Assembly (NCBI GenBank): GCA_013400975.1
Contig: WBMZ01009448.1
Location: forward strand, 62,001 to 126,000
From: Atrichornis clamosus
Lineage: Eukaryota > Chordata > Aves > Passeriformes > Menuridae
Reading direction: 5' to 3'
Length of the DNA stretch: 64,000 nt
Within the stretch, counting starts at the first letter, position 1. Every line of letters begins with the position of its first letter. Both the position numbers and the translations under genes were made by a program. Below, in pieces: positions 50,701 to 61,488 of this stretch. A model generated the notes under the pieces. The model was not told the DNA's origin. It worked only from the letters and a program-made list of their open reading frames with translations, and did not search any database.

Positions 50701-53700
50701 AGTTCACAAAGATAATGTCTTCCTCATTAGGCATATTTGCTTTAAAGGTAGATATGAAATAATACTTGGATATATGAGAAAATAATCAGCAAGTATTTCT
50801 TGATACCTAGGCCTTTGTACTTTTATTCCCTAGAGATAAAGGCTTTTCCTAAATACGTGTGTGTATTATAGTAAGACTTCCAGGACTAGAGCATGCACAG
50901 ATGAGGAAGTGAATGCATGGGGAGGTTTATAGTCCCAGAGACTTTTATCCTACTGTCAGAAAGATGTGAAGTTTGTTGTGGTTTCAGCAGGGCAGCTGTA
51001 AAAGTAGTAGAAAGAGAATAGGCTTTAATGAACTAAAAAAAAGCCACACTTCTCTTTACTGAGTACTTTATTACAGAGACACTTATAGTGCGACCTGATA
51101 GCCCAAAAAAAGATGATACACGTTCTGTTAAGTACTGTGAAAATCAGGCTAAGTTATCCATATAGTTAAAAGCTGGTGAGAGATTACAAGTTATAGTACT
51201 CTGATGTATAGAATATTTTGTTGGTAGAGTTCACGATGAAAAGCAAACTATATAATGCAAGATTCCAGAATCACAGGGCAAGAGAAAATTTCCTTATTTG
51301 GAGTTCGAAGTCCTAAGACTCATTTCAGTAGCACTTCAGCCAAGGGCTGGATTTCTGTTTTCCTATTTTCTTTTCCTATTCCAAGTACCTGTGTGGCTAA
51401 CTGGGTCATCTTTTGTGCCTTACACCTTCAGTAGGCTCTGCTGTTTCACATCCCTTCTCACGCTTTGCTCCTCAAAGAAAAGCTGACCTCCTTTATTTGC
51501 ACTTAGACTCCACAGAAAATCCCTCTGACCAGAATGTACGTGGCTCCTACTCATAAAATTCAAGGCTAGAATGGCACGTGGGCTGCTCATTCAAGTTTGC
51601 ATATTAGAACTTACCAAGTGTTCCAGGTGTGTTCTGTACTAAGCTTAAAGTCCTCAAAACTGTGTTGTCCTTGGCAGAAAGTTGAAGACATTTAGTCCCT
51701 CCTGTGCTTGAGACCTTTACAACTGCAACACACAAATTAGGTGAGATGTTCTTATTTAATTCCCAAGGATAAACAGCACTGCAGCCTGTTGAGAAATCCC
51801 TGAACAACCTCCCCAGTTGCCAGTGTGACCTGGACCACAACTCTGGCCCTAAAGAAAAACAGGGTAGCTGAGAAGGTCACCCACACCACCCTATGAGGTG
51901 CTTACTGTGTCTGGCTTCTCAGGCTTTAGAGTAGGATGGAGAAATCACTGTCCCTGTGGGCAAACACTCATATCATCTCTGAGCATCCTCCTAGACTCTT
52001 GTTGCTTCAATTATCCACTCCAGAAAGGAGTTAAGTGCTTTGTACAGGGAGGTGAGGAGTTCCAGCAGCACATGCACATATCAGTTGTTGGGAGCACACC
52101 ACAGCACTGAATGCTCCAACACTGCATAAGCCTTGGGGTGCTTTAGACAGCTCTGCCCCCTGGGCCAGTAGTGATTTCCCTGTAAGGTCAAAGATTTCTC
52201 TAATTGCAAGCTTTTTTTCTCTTCTTTACTGACTGGAAGCTCAGAGGAATCATTTAGCATAACTGACAAATTAGAAGAACTATATTGGTTGTACATGCCA
52301 TGGTACACCTGGACCTTTGTAATTAGCATCCATGGAGAGGAAAACTGTAGCAAACTTAGGTTGAACAGCAGGCTGATGGTGTGCTCTGTTAACACAGCTC
52401 AGCTTGACACAGCCTCAGCTTGTTCTATGCAGCAACTGTAATGAGAAAATTTACAGCAGCCAGAAATGCGTGAAAATGGAAATTACATTGCCAAATGTAC
52501 TGGCCTGAGAATACTGGAGCTGAAATTTTTAATTTAAGAAAGGCACCACCTACCCTGCATATAATTATGCAAATATGGTGCATGCTGAATACATATAACA
52601 GGTAACAGGTACATGACACGTTGCAGAGCTGTGGGCTAGGAGAGTGAACTTGTGCTCAGGACCACTGTGCTGTTGTACTGTCTTGTCTGGGAAAAACTTC
52701 TGTTGGCTGCCAGTTTTACAGACTTTGACAAGAATTTTCTCCTCTTCCTACAAACCCATAATTACTTCTGCTTCTCCAAAACAAGAAGACCTGCATTTGC
52801 ATAAGATAGTAAATTACACATGGTACATTTACTCTTAGGACAGAGATGGATTTACCGTTAATCATGTAATTGTTGACTGACTGTGAGAGATTAGATAAAG
52901 AAGAGGCTGTACTTGTAAAGGGAAGAAGATCCTATCTCATGGTTGAAAAGGACTTGAGGTACTGAAACGTGGTTTCAGTTTATTTCAGTTTATTTTAAAC
53001 AGAAAGCAATTGCTGTATAATACTCATAAAGCTTTCATGTCTCACTTCATTTCACTTTGTACAGCTGGCCTTGCTGGGAACTAGGGAGAAATGTGGGGAA
53101 GGGTTCACACAGTGCCTTTCAGGCACCTCGGCAGGTCTGATTGCCCCTAACAGTTCCACAACTTTCTGAAAGCTTTTGATTTTCACCTAATTCAGCTATT
53201 TAAAGTAGCTGGTGTGAACAACTTACCTGGTGAGAGCAAATGGGAATGTAAAGGGGACAGAAAACAAAATAATTTCTGAAGCATTTGTCAAAACTATTTC
53301 TGAATAGATTGTGTATGTAGAATAGATGCCAGAAAAGTCTAGCAAGAAGATTTACTGGCTTTTATCTGGGCAGAGCTAAGAAAGTAGCTACTAACCTTCT
53401 CTTTGTGTAGCAGATGTATCTCCCAAATGCATCCTAAGGACAATGGTAGAGATAATATGTATCCTACTTCCACGTCACGAGTTTTTATGATATACCAACT
53501 CTATCTCCAGATGTCTTTAGACTGTCTAAACAGTGATGGTTCACAGGCAGGTCAAGAAATAACCAAATGAGAATATTACATTGAGTGTTAAAAAATCTGT
53601 AAGCCTTGGTCATGTCTGTGTTGTCATGTTTTTGGGACAGTATTTTATGTTCACTTCTGTTTCCAGTGCTCAGTCTGCGAACAAGGAGTTGTTCAAATCC

Positions 53701-56253
53701 CAGAGCAAAATCTCAGCCTGAAAGTTCAATCTGACTCAAATTCCAGTAACTATTAGTTTCTGCTGTAGGGAAGTTGATTTGGGGAAAGTTTGGTTAGGGT
53801 GAAAATGTAACACAGTTACCAGTTTCAGTTTGAAGGGCACAGAGGAGATTTGCAAGTACTCTGCAGGCTGCAAGGAATGGGGGTAGGAAATTGCACCCAA
53901 CATTGTGTACACACTTACAGCATCAAAACTGAGCACCCTCAGCCTGGGAGTTAGTTGGGGCTCTATCAAGTAAGAAATCTTTGTGATGCAACCATAGCTC
54001 TTACATTTAATTTAAAACATGTACTTACTGTTGTTTAATGAAACTATCTGTAGAAAAGTCGACCTTCCCTGGAAATTTATTTCAGTGGAGTTAAGATTTT
54101 ACTACAGATGTTTGTATGTTCTGATATGATAAACCTTCAATTGAATATGGTTAGTATTTCATTTTTTTCCCAATATGTGTAAATGTTGTGACCAAAACAG
54201 ACTTGCCAAGAGAAATCATGGGTCCACAGTATACTCTGTATCTCTTTAAGAATGATGGCTGGATTTATCATTCTTCTACATGGCTGAGAGCTACAAAGAA
54301 TAACTGAGATTAAGAGTAACTGAGATTAAAATGACAACAGAAAGGTGATCCTACTTTGCCTTGCTAATATTATGAAGAGGAACAGAATGAAGGAAGCTGG
54401 GCAAATGGGACTTATGGCACAGTTAGTTATTTGCTTTATTCTGTTTAGCTACCATTCAATCTTCACAGCGTATCTGCTCTTCTCACAGTTGAAGACCACA
54501 GAATAATTGTTTTGTTATGCACAAACATAATCTCTATCATTCTTGTCTTCAACAGCCACATCCAAAGCATGTCACTGAGCTGCAGACAGAGGGGAAATGC
54601 TTCTGGCATGGGGCTAACTCAGCATTTGTCAGTCAGGAGTTTATATTCTGACTCTTTGGCCTTTGCTGCTTTGCCCTACTTGAGCAGTGGTTTGTGTGGG
54701 AGAAGCTGGTCTTCTCTTTACACTTCCTGCTGGCCCATGTTTCTATTATTCCATGGTGACACAAGGAGCAACTTGGACTAGGGTGTAGCAAATTTGGCTG
54801 CTGTATTGGGAAACAGCTGTGGAGGAAAACTACAGATACAGTGACAGGATCTAAGTACTATGCAGAAGTATGACAACAGTCTTGAATGGCACTTTGTGGC
54901 AATTGGGAGAAGCTTCCTGGAAGCCTATGGCACGAGAAGCTGTTAACTTATACTTTGCACAGAAAGGCATGTAGAGTCCAAATTAAGTCCCTGTTACACT
55001 GCCTTTGTCTCAAATCAGTAGAATTAATGAATAAATGCATTGCTCACACAGCCGTTGGCACCGTGAATGGAGAGTGGAAGGAGAGTGAGGGTCTGAATGA
55101 CAGCCCAGCACAACAGAAAGGGCTGACCCTGGATCTGAGAAGGTTCAGGAGGTGGATGTGCTGTTCGACAGAGGATTCCTTACATGCTGGGTGAAGAGTA
55201 TTGATGGCTAGATACGGGCAGCCTGTTGCCCTAGGGGACACTTTTCTCTTGTCTGTTGAAAATAGCATCAGTGCTGACTGCATCTGAAGCCTCACTTCTT
55301 GTAAATGACTTCAATCATAACAGAATTAGTGTGACCACAGCCTCGCAGCGGGGACGGCCCTGCTTGGTGCTCCAGAAGCTCCTCCTCCCGAGCATTCAGT
55401 AACTCTGCACGGCTTAAATAACCAGCTCCTCTGAACATCTACAGTTCTATTAATCGGCTCTGCTCGTTAGCAAGTGTTTTACAGCTGCTGCGTTGTATGT
55501 AAATTAACCTGCTCCGAAAGGAAATGTTTCAGTCTAACAGGCGGTCGTGCCTCCTTGTAGAGTCCCAGCAGAGGCAGAGGCGCAGGGCTGGGCCCGGCAG
55601 GATCTGCTCAGCGCCCACCCTGCTGCTCGTGGGACACGGGGTCCTGCGGGTGACACAGCCATGCAGCAAATGGCATTATTTTAAAGCTGCCCCTTCCCCA
55701 CTAACTATAAATATTGCAGCCTCTTCAAAAACATGGCTTTGCTGTGCTCCTGAGCATGGCTCAAATTCTTCCATAGTCCTTTAATAGATTGACTGTTTAC
55801 TTCACTTTTCAGCCACAGCCACAAGGTCAGAGGACGGAGCTAGGCAAGAATGAGGGAAGGGACTGCAGTCACCACTCTTCATGTACTATTTAGCAGGAGG
55901 GATTAAAATCACTGCACTGTTATGTGTTTCTATTGCTTTAGGTGCAGAGTACTGCAAATTCCCTATTTGACCTTGCTGGCGCTTTATAAAAACTGAGGAT
56001 GAAGGATTTGACAGCTGAAATTACTAGAGAAATCTTCAGGATATTCCTCCTGCACTCCTTAGATGTGACACCACCCTTAAATCAGTGTACACAGGTAAGC
56101 AGACATTTTAGAGAGCCCTTCATTTGCTCTTACAGAAGGGAAGTCAGAGTGACCTTGTGAACACACACACTGTGGTTAGGATTTCTTAGTTGCTTTGGAG
56201 CAACTTACATATGCCTACTAGAAGGAGGGTCTGCCTGGCCACTGTATTGTATG
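41775..56253. other. Gene-free stretch, possible distal regulatory DNA of SOCS1
   Basis: The longest frame is 157 codons (45008-45481, minus), unrecognised and without motifs. Small tandem duplications occur at 52966-52997 (TTCAGTTTAT units), 50257-50292 (AAAAGAGATTAT twice) and 54301-54329 (16-base unit). Stretches that look like conserved elements by eye are 48540-48720, 49860-49960 (ATTAA/TTAAT-rich) and 55320-55530. The last is richer in CG than its surroundings and has an RUNX-like ACCACA and a nearby MEF2-like CTATAAATAT (about 55706-55715). Conservation cannot be judged from one sequence. Confidence 0.45.
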
Positions 56254-56302
56254 GTGGGGAGAGAGAGAAAGAGAGAAGGAAAGGAAGGGGAAGAAAAATA
56301 AG
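56254..56302 (+). repeat. Purine (GA-rich) tract
   Basis: A run of G and A, beginning GGGGAGAGAGAGAAAGAGAG and continuing as GGAAAGG/GGGGAAG, forms a degenerate purine microsatellite. Confidence 0.85.
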
Positions 56303-58379
56303 GCATGTAAAAAGATAATGTAATTTAAAAATACAAGTCACCTTTGACATATTATACAATTCTGACCTTCTTGTCTTTATTTGTAGTTCTAGTTATTTTT
56401 TTTTTCTGAGCTATCCCATATTTGCATTTCATATTAAAAACAAAATGAAGGTATTTAGGCACCTAATGTGGGGGATATGGCTTACTTCTGCTAAACTTAC
56501 TCTATAGCAATAGAAGGGAGAGAGAAAGAAAATAGGTTTGTTTCTGCCAGGAAGAAAATGAAATGGACTCAATCCTTATGCATTTCAATCCACACCTCTT
56601 AGTGGGAAGCCCCTTACTGTATCTCTAGGTCTGGATTTGCTTGGTTTTATCAGAGGTAGCAGAGAACCTTCTAAGTTACACTGTGCTTGTTCTACCACTA
56701 ATGCTGTCAATTTATAGAGCATGGCGAGAGCCATTAGTTTGGGGCCTGAAGGGTTAAAAGATATTAGTGTGGAGCTGGGAAAAAAAGAGTATGGGAAAGG
56801 GATAACAATCTCTGCTGACAGCAAACCAGTCTGGCAGCCTTCACCCTACAAAGACCTTTTTTCCAATTTAACAATGCTATTCACATTCAGGCAGTGGCTT
56901 TGCTCTAGTCTCCTATCTGCTGCATAGCACAGCACTCACTACTTCCCAAATTTATATCCTTGCAGCTGCTGTGGGAAAATGCATCATTTGGCAACTAATT
57001 CCAGGTTTAGAATTAAGCAGAAATGCTGTCTCCTGTCTTAGGACTGACCCAAAGAACGTGTTTAGGGAAGCAACACACCAAAAAGTCACATGATACTGCC
57101 TGTGTGTTTTCCCTTTTTTCACAATGTCCAATGCACTGAGTGATCCTTAGTCATGTTTGATGAGGAAACCTATTTATTATAATGAAACATCAATGAAGTA
57201 AGAGCTGGTTTGGTAAATATTAAATAAATGATTCAGTAAGGATCACTACAGAACATATACTCAATGTTTCCTAAAAGTTGCTTTATCTTTAAAAGGAATG
57301 TGAATTACAGGAGGGGGAAAGACCTTTTATCTCCCAAACTCTCAAGATGACTTCATTTACTGCTTGCAGTTCCTGTAAGCACTGTAGATCTGAGCTGATA
57401 GAGTACATTTCTGTGAAAGACTCTGTGTCTTCTTTGAAGTGATTTGGTTCAGCTGGTTTTCTAAGTCAGCTTTTCATGGATTTCAGGAAATGCTTGGGGG
57501 AGGGAAGAATCACTTTCTTATAATGCAGGTGACATTTTGCCAAATCAGGCATCTCAAGTCATTCACAGTTGCTGTTCTGGGAGCACTGTTTTTGTATTTC
57601 ATGAGCAGATGGAAACAAAACAGTCTAATGTAGTTTAACTTTCTCTGAATGCATTTTAGCCACTAGAAATTACAGCTGGAAATGTATAGGCTTATGCTCT
57701 CTGGATCTTGTCATGGAGCTATGTCACAGATTCTTTTAATATATCAAATCTGTGCTTTATATCAGGAGGAATTTAAGATGAGAAACATCTTGTTTAGGTC
57801 TAAGGATGTCTGCACCTTTGTCATTTTGTGTATGCCAGTTTTCAAAGAGAACTAAGTTATCCTTTCCCTAATGCACCACAATGATATAGCATTCACAGAC
57901 TTTTAAAGTGTGTGAACAGCATTTCTGGACAGTTTTATTTTTCCCCACAAAGGTTCATGGGGTTTGGTTATGTCAGACAGCCTCTTCTTGCTTAGAGCCT
58001 TGTACCTTTCAACAGAAATAAGGCAGAGTTGGTGCAGCTTGCTCAGCCAAGGGTTCGATTTACTCTATCAAAAACTATGCATTGTTGTAATCTTAATAAA
58101 TTGTCCCTGCTCTCATGGATTTAGATGAAAGCTGAATTCCTGGGCAGATTCATCCTGAGTACATTTTTTACTTGCTTGCACCTTTCTATTGTAGGCCTTT
58201 GCAGGCAGGAATCCCCTGCCTGCTGGACTAGCACTAAGACAGACTAGTTTGGTAGGGCAAAGAAGCAGGACCACGTGGAGACCTGTCTGCACTTACACAC
58301 TCAAGTTAAGCAGTTAGTTTGCAAGCAGGATAGGTGCCAGAGCCTTTAAAACTAAAAACAGAGATGCCATTTTTTTAAA
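56303..58379. other. Gene-free stretch downstream of SOCS1
   Basis: AT-leaning sequence between the purine tract and the SOCS1 polyadenylation site. I see no gene. A plus-strand AATAAA at about 58095 has no convincing transcript before it. Confidence 0.55.
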
Positions 58380-58655
58380 AACTGTCACAATAAAGTTTAT
58401 TATGTTAATATCATTAAAAATATTATAAAATAATAAAATATTCTGCTTGGCAGAAAAATTATGCCAGGGTTTTAAAACCCCAGGTTTGTGCAAACAGTTT
58501 TTGTAAACATAGGAAGTCAAGTGTTCAGGTTCCATCTCAAAATACAGTAAATTGCTACAAAAATAAGTTTGCTCACTGTCAAACATATTTAAAAACCCAG
58601 ACAGCTGGATTTTGTTACACATCTCTAACGTGTCCCTATACAGTTAATGCTGTAC
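58380..58655 (-). other. SOCS1: SOCS1 3' UTR
   Basis: The untranslated tail runs from the TAA at 58656-58658 to just past the AATAAA at 58401-58396, about 275 bases. It turns AU-rich in its last 70 bases (58390-58450), with repeated TATTTTA-like runs, the kind of sequence that destabilises short-lived cytokine-response mRNAs. The cleavage site near 58380 is an estimate. Confidence 0.7.
58396..58401 (-). terminator. SOCS1: Polyadenylation signal of SOCS1
   Basis: A canonical AATAAA on the minus strand lies about 255 bases after the stop codon. It is followed by CTTTATTGTGACAG and then a T-rich stretch, a fitting downstream element. This is the nearest full signal after the coding sequence. 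Confidence 0.7.
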
Positions 58656-59279
58656 TTATATCTGAAATGGGAAAGATTTCAGATAGTCCTTTAAAACAGG
58701 GTTGAGTGGGATCTGATTTAAGTTCTCTCCTCCGAAAGTCTTCACAATGCTTTTCCGGCAGAGCTCCTGCAGCGGCTGCACCCGGACCTTGCGCAGGGGG
58801 GTAACCAGCACCTTCCTCGGGGAACTTAGGTAATGTTCCAGCAGCTTAAAAAGACAGTCAAAAGTCTCTTTGCTGCCATCCAGGCTGAAACGCCCAGTTT
58901 GAAAGTTAATCCGGATACTGGTGGGCCCAGTCGCAGTCTTAACACTGATGGCAAAGAAACAATTCTTTTGTGTGCTGTCTCTGATGAGGAAAGTGCCCTC
59001 GGGCTCAGACTTCAGCTTCTCGTGGGCAGCACTGACACTCAGAGGCCCCCAGTAGAAGCCACAGGCATCCAGCAGGCTGCTGGCTCGAGTGATGCTACTG
59101 AAATCCGCTTGGGAGCGAAAGGTTCGGAAGTGTGTGTTGCCCTGTGCCTGCACAGTGCCGGGCCGGCCGGGGCCGTGCAAGCCTCGCGCCTGTGAGCGAT
59201 CCCGCGCCGGAGGGTCAAGAAGCCGTCTTGGGTCTGCTCCAAGTGCATTATCTGCTGACACCTTGCTGTGCGCTACCAT
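58656..59279 (-). CDS. SOCS1: Suppressor of cytokine signaling 1 (SOCS1), complete coding exon
   Basis: An uninterrupted 207-residue frame encodes a complete SOCS1. The family protein is an inducible cytosolic and nuclear feedback inhibitor of JAK-STAT signalling: it blocks JAK1, JAK2 and TYK2 and recruits an elongin B/C-Cullin ubiquitin ligase. Visible domains are a variable Pro/Arg-rich N-terminus (about 1-46), the kinase inhibitory region with HFRTFRS at 50-56, and the extended SH2 helix running into an SH2 domain (about 74-168). That domain has GFYWGPLS at 74-81 and FLIRDS at 97-102, where Arg100 should bind phosphotyrosine. The SOCS box (about 168-207) has the BC-box [10 protein letters not shown] and the terminal [11 protein letters not shown]ul-box region. 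The latter is the atypical SOCS1 form, not the LPLP of other family members. Mammalian SOCS1 is about 211 residues and also has its coding sequence in one exon. The start is preceded by A at -3 and followed by G at +4. I see no frameshift or lost key residue. Confidence 0.98.
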   Translation of the reverse strand: MVAHSKVSADNALGADPRRLLDPPARDRSQARGLHGPGRPGTVQAQGNTHFRTFRSQADFSSITRASSLLDACGFYWGPLSVSAAHEKLKSEPEGTFLIRDSTQKNCFFAISVKTATGPTSIRINFQTGRFSLDGSKETFDCLFKLLEHYLSSPRKVLVTPLRKVRVQPLQELCRKSIVKTFGGENLNQIPLNPVLKDYLKSFPFQI

Positions 59280-59354
59280 CCTACAGCCGAGAGCAGCGGA
59301 TGCGGTCTTCCATAGCGTCAGTGGCTACGGCAGGGCAGCTTTCCAGCAGCTATT
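59280..59354 (-). other. SOCS1: SOCS1 exon 2, 5' UTR part, with splice acceptor
   Basis: On the minus strand a pyrimidine-rich stretch ending in GGCATTTCAG (59355 and upward) is followed directly by AATAGCTGCTGG. This is a good 3' splice site 75 bases before the SOCS1 start codon. It gives exon 2 a short untranslated lead-in. Mammalian SOCS1 has the same plan of a non-coding first exon and a second exon carrying the whole coding sequence. The exact boundary is predicted from the consensus only. Confidence 0.75.
59281..59313 (-). CDS. Upstream ORF 2 in the SOCS1 leader (10 codons plus stop)
   Basis: An ATG with G at -3 and G at +4 (strong initiation context) opens a ten-residue frame, [10 protein letters not shown], ending in TAG. 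A single G separates that stop from the SOCS1 start codon. The frame lies wholly in exon 2, so it is present however exon 1 is spliced. Upstream AUGs that repress SOCS1 translation are reported for the mammalian mRNA. A repressing role here is inference by analogy, and the peptide itself need not matter. Confidence 0.6.
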   Translation of the reverse strand: MEDRIRCSRL

Positions 59355-59960
59355 CTGAAATGCCAAAGAGAGACACCATGTGAGATCCCCAGAGAAAAGC
59401 GGCTGCAACTGCTGAATGACCAAGTCTTCCATTGACGTGCCTCCCACCCACTATAAACCAATAAAATATTCATTTTCCAATTTACACCGGGCAAACAACT
59501 GCTCGCTTTCCGACAAGATTAGCAGTCTATCACTATGGCAAAGTCCAAAGCTCCAAAAATACTTAGTAGGATCATTAGCAGTACAGAAGATAATACAGTT
59601 TCCCTCTGTGAGCCCCTATCAGGGCCTAGCGACTCAAATGACTTCTCAACGAGAAGTTACATGTGTATACCCCCTCTGATTCTCAAGTTTTAGAGAACAG
59701 AGCAACAAGGTTTTACAACTGAATTACCAATTTTTCTGCTTTCCTGACTATGTCTGCTGAGTTCTGACATTAATGTCATTATTTGGTGCATTGTGTGAAA
59801 AAGAGAAAGTGGGTGAAGGGTATATTTCCGGATAATTGGGAAAGAGGGTGAAGTGAGGTGCCATTGTATGACTGAAGTGTAACTTGGAGGGGCAGCCTGT
59901 AATACGGCCAATTTACACAGTAATCCTAAAACATCTTTCTCCTGTTAACCTGAGGCTCAG

Positions 59961-59970
59961 CCATAAAAGG
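59961..59970. promoter_or_regulatory. Perfect CArG (SRF) box in SOCS1 intron 1
   Basis: CCATAAAAGG fits CC(A/T)6GG exactly, the binding site of serum response factor. It lies about 0.6 kb inside the intron from the coding exon. Ten-base matches arise by chance, so this is only a candidate. Confidence 0.3.
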
Positions 59971-60359
59971 CAATTTCCCATTCCCCCAACTTTCCCTTGG
60001 GACGGCGATGCTACAACCTCACTAGCTTATACAAATCAACCTCTGTGAACCCTTAAAGCATTACTCCACAGTCTCTCTCTCTTTTTTGTATTACATGCAC
60101 TTTAAGTGGCCCAATCTAAATTGCTTCCTATTGATATATCTTTCAGCATGAGGGACTAAATTCATCCCTAGTGTTACTTCAAAGGAATTAGCAGTGCTGC
60201 ACCAGGAATGAGTTTGGCCTGAAATGTCTGCCTCTGACAGTGTGGTTCAATACATCTCCGCTGGCTGCCTTGACCTTACTGGCAAGCATAGATTTTAGGA
60301 TTTATCCCTATAGTCAGATATAGATCTGCAGCAGCAGCTTGTTGAGAAACCTTGAAGTA

Positions 60360-60368
60360 TTCTCAGAA
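60360..60368. promoter_or_regulatory. Candidate STAT (GAS) site in SOCS1 intron 1
   Basis: TTCTCAGAA fits the STAT dimer consensus TTC-N3-GAA. SOCS1 is a classic STAT target, so a second site downstream of the promoter would make sense. A related TTC-N4-GAA spacing (STAT6-type) occurs at 60178-60187. Both could be chance matches. Confidence 0.3.
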
Positions 60369-61222
60369 ATGAATCCCTCAGCCATCTTCCAGTTCAGGGT
60401 AACATGCTAATGAGGATTTCAAAGAAAGTATGCAGCTGGATTCCTGTCTGTGCTAATTTAACAACTTGATGTTTGGTTTCTTTTAGGTCATATTACCTCC
60501 TCAAGCAGTTAAGAGGGTTATAAAATCCTTATGTTGGCAAATAACAGGCTGAAAGTAGCATTGGGCTTGCTTTGCACAGCAGAGGAAACTGATGCCAGTT
60601 TTTCCAATTACTGGGCCAGGATTATCGCTCAGTATTTAAAGTTAAGAATTCAATTTCAGGACACCCTGGGGAGAAATAACCGCTATGCCCGAGATCTGAA
60701 AATCAAAGGGCTCCCTCGCAGAAGCCGTAGAGAGCCAAGCGAGAGTTTGCAGTGCTTTTCCAAAGCGCACAGAGCAAACAGTCTTCAGAGCCCGAAAGCC
60801 AGGGCAGGGATCTGTGACGAGGGTGCCACGACTGGGACGGAGCGGAGCCTTCGGCGGGGTCCGGGTCCCGGCCCGGCTCGTCCCGGCACTGCCGGCGCGG
60901 GGCTGCCCCGGCTCCCACCGCCAGCGCGGGGCCCTGCAGAAAGACGAGCGATGCTACGCAAAACCCCCTGCGTGTTCGCTTTATTGCTTGTCCCGCTGTT
61001 TTATACCAGGCACGAGAGGTCTGTCTGAGCACAGACATTGAGCCAAAAAGGGAGGGAAAAAAATATGTTAAAAAAAAATTTTTAAAGGGCAAAGACCCCC
61101 GAAGTCACCACGCTCCTGCACATCTGGCAGGGCTCCTCCGAAACCTGACCTCATCTGGCTGCGGCGCCCGAGCCTTTCGGTGCACGTCGCGCGGACCCGC
61201 CGGGACAGAGACCCTCCCTTAC

Positions 61223-61313
61223 CTCGGGGCGCCGCGGGTGGAGGCCGTCCCCGGAGCGCAGCACACGCTGCTAGTCCTAGTCCTGGTCCTGGCCCCGGCG
61301 GCCGGCCGAGCAT
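61223..61313 (-). CDS. Upstream ORF 1 in the SOCS1 leader, exon 1 part (spliced)
   Basis: This is the only ATG in predicted exon 1. It has A at -3 and C at +4, a moderate context. The frame runs 30 codons plus one base to the donor. After splicing, that base joins AA of exon 2 to give a Glu codon, and the next codon is TAG at 59352-59350. The peptide would be 31 residues, rich in Pro, Gly and Ala, with a PGPGPGLGLA stretch made by a hexamer repeat. Mammalian SOCS1 mRNA is reported to have an inhibitory upstream frame of similar size. If splicing differs, this frame changes. Confidence 0.45.
61271..61292. repeat. Imperfect hexamer tandem repeat in SOCS1 exon 1
   Basis: On the plus strand TCCTAG/TCCTGG-type hexamers repeat about 3.5 times. 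In the minus-strand leader they encode the Pro-Gly / Leu-Gly alternation of upstream ORF 1. Such a tract may vary in copy number between individuals or species. Confidence 0.6.
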
Positions 61314-61416
61314 CCTCCGGCGGGGGCCCTGCCTGGCGCCGCGGCGAGCCGGGGCTGCCGCGGGGCGGGCGAGCGAGCGGCACCTCCAGTGCTCTGTGCC
61401 CGCGCATCGCCCCTGC

Positions 61417-61422
61417 TTTATA
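61417..61422 (-). promoter_or_regulatory. SOCS1: TATA box of SOCS1
   Basis: The minus strand reads CTAGGTATAAAGCAGG, a good TATAAA core at the upstream edge of predicted exon 1. It implies transcription starting near 61390-61397, where CA dinucleotides suit an initiator. A GC-rich CTCCCCCGCC stretch (61451-61460), possibly an Sp1-type site, lies just upstream. Confidence 0.65.
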
Positions 61423-61460
61423 CCTAGAGCGGCGGAGCTCGGCTCGGCTCCTCCCCCGCC

Positions 61461-61469
61461 TTCCCAGAA
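61461..61469. promoter_or_regulatory. SOCS1: STAT (GAS) site in the SOCS1 promoter
   Basis: TTCCCAGAA is a TTC-N3-GAA STAT site about 40 bases upstream of the TATA box. SOCS1 transcription is known to be driven by STATs in mammals. The short distance to the TATA box and ISRE makes a functional role likely, though it is untested here. Confidence 0.55.
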
Positions 61470-61471
61470 AA

Positions 61472-61477
61472 CACGTG
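61472..61477. promoter_or_regulatory. E-box CACGTG between the GAS and ISRE motifs
   Basis: This palindromic CACGTG (flanked as ACACGTGT) lies 2 bases from the GAS motif and 13 bases from the ISRE. Such sites bind bHLH-Zip factors (USF, MYC/MAX, TFE). It contains a CpG and so is potentially sensitive to methylation. Confidence 0.4.
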
Positions 61478-61488
61478 TGGGCCTTGTG

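Larger units (their letters stand above)
59355..61222 (-). other. SOCS1: SOCS1 intron 1
   Basis: The intron is inferred between the donor GAG|GTAAGG (first intron base at 61222) and the acceptor TTTCAG|AATAG (last intron base at 59355). It is about 1.87 kb long. The distal part (about 60.8-61.2 kb) is CpG-rich and belongs to the promoter island; the rest is AT-leaning. Within it are a perfect CArG box at 59961-59970, a TTC-N3-GAA site at 60360-60368 and a TTC-N4-GAA site at 60178-60187. Reading frames of up to 165 codons on the plus strand (60531-61028) and 129 on the minus strand (60703-61092) look like products of stop-poor GC-rich sequence. I recognise neither. Confidence 0.65.
61223..61395 (-). 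other. SOCS1: SOCS1 exon 1, non-coding (predicted)
   Basis: The 3' end is set by a strong donor, GAG|GTAAGG, whose last exon base is 61223. The 5' end is set only approximately, about 25-32 bases downstream of a TATA box, near 61390-61397. The exon would be about 170 bases and very GC-rich. It contains one ATG, at 61313, which starts upstream ORF 1, and a short hexamer repeat at 61271-61292. Splicing to 59354 joins it to the coding exon. No transcript evidence is available here. Confidence 0.6.

Noticed and set aside
58833..59195. Plus-strand 120-codon frame opposite SOCS1
   Set aside because: It is the antisense shadow of a GC-rich conserved coding sequence; its translation has no independent features.
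60531..61028. 165-codon plus-strand frame ending in the CpG island
   Set aside because: The second half is Arg/Pro/Gly-rich as expected from reading CpG-island DNA. The first half is AT-rich intron. It lies in the SOCS1 intron on the other strand.
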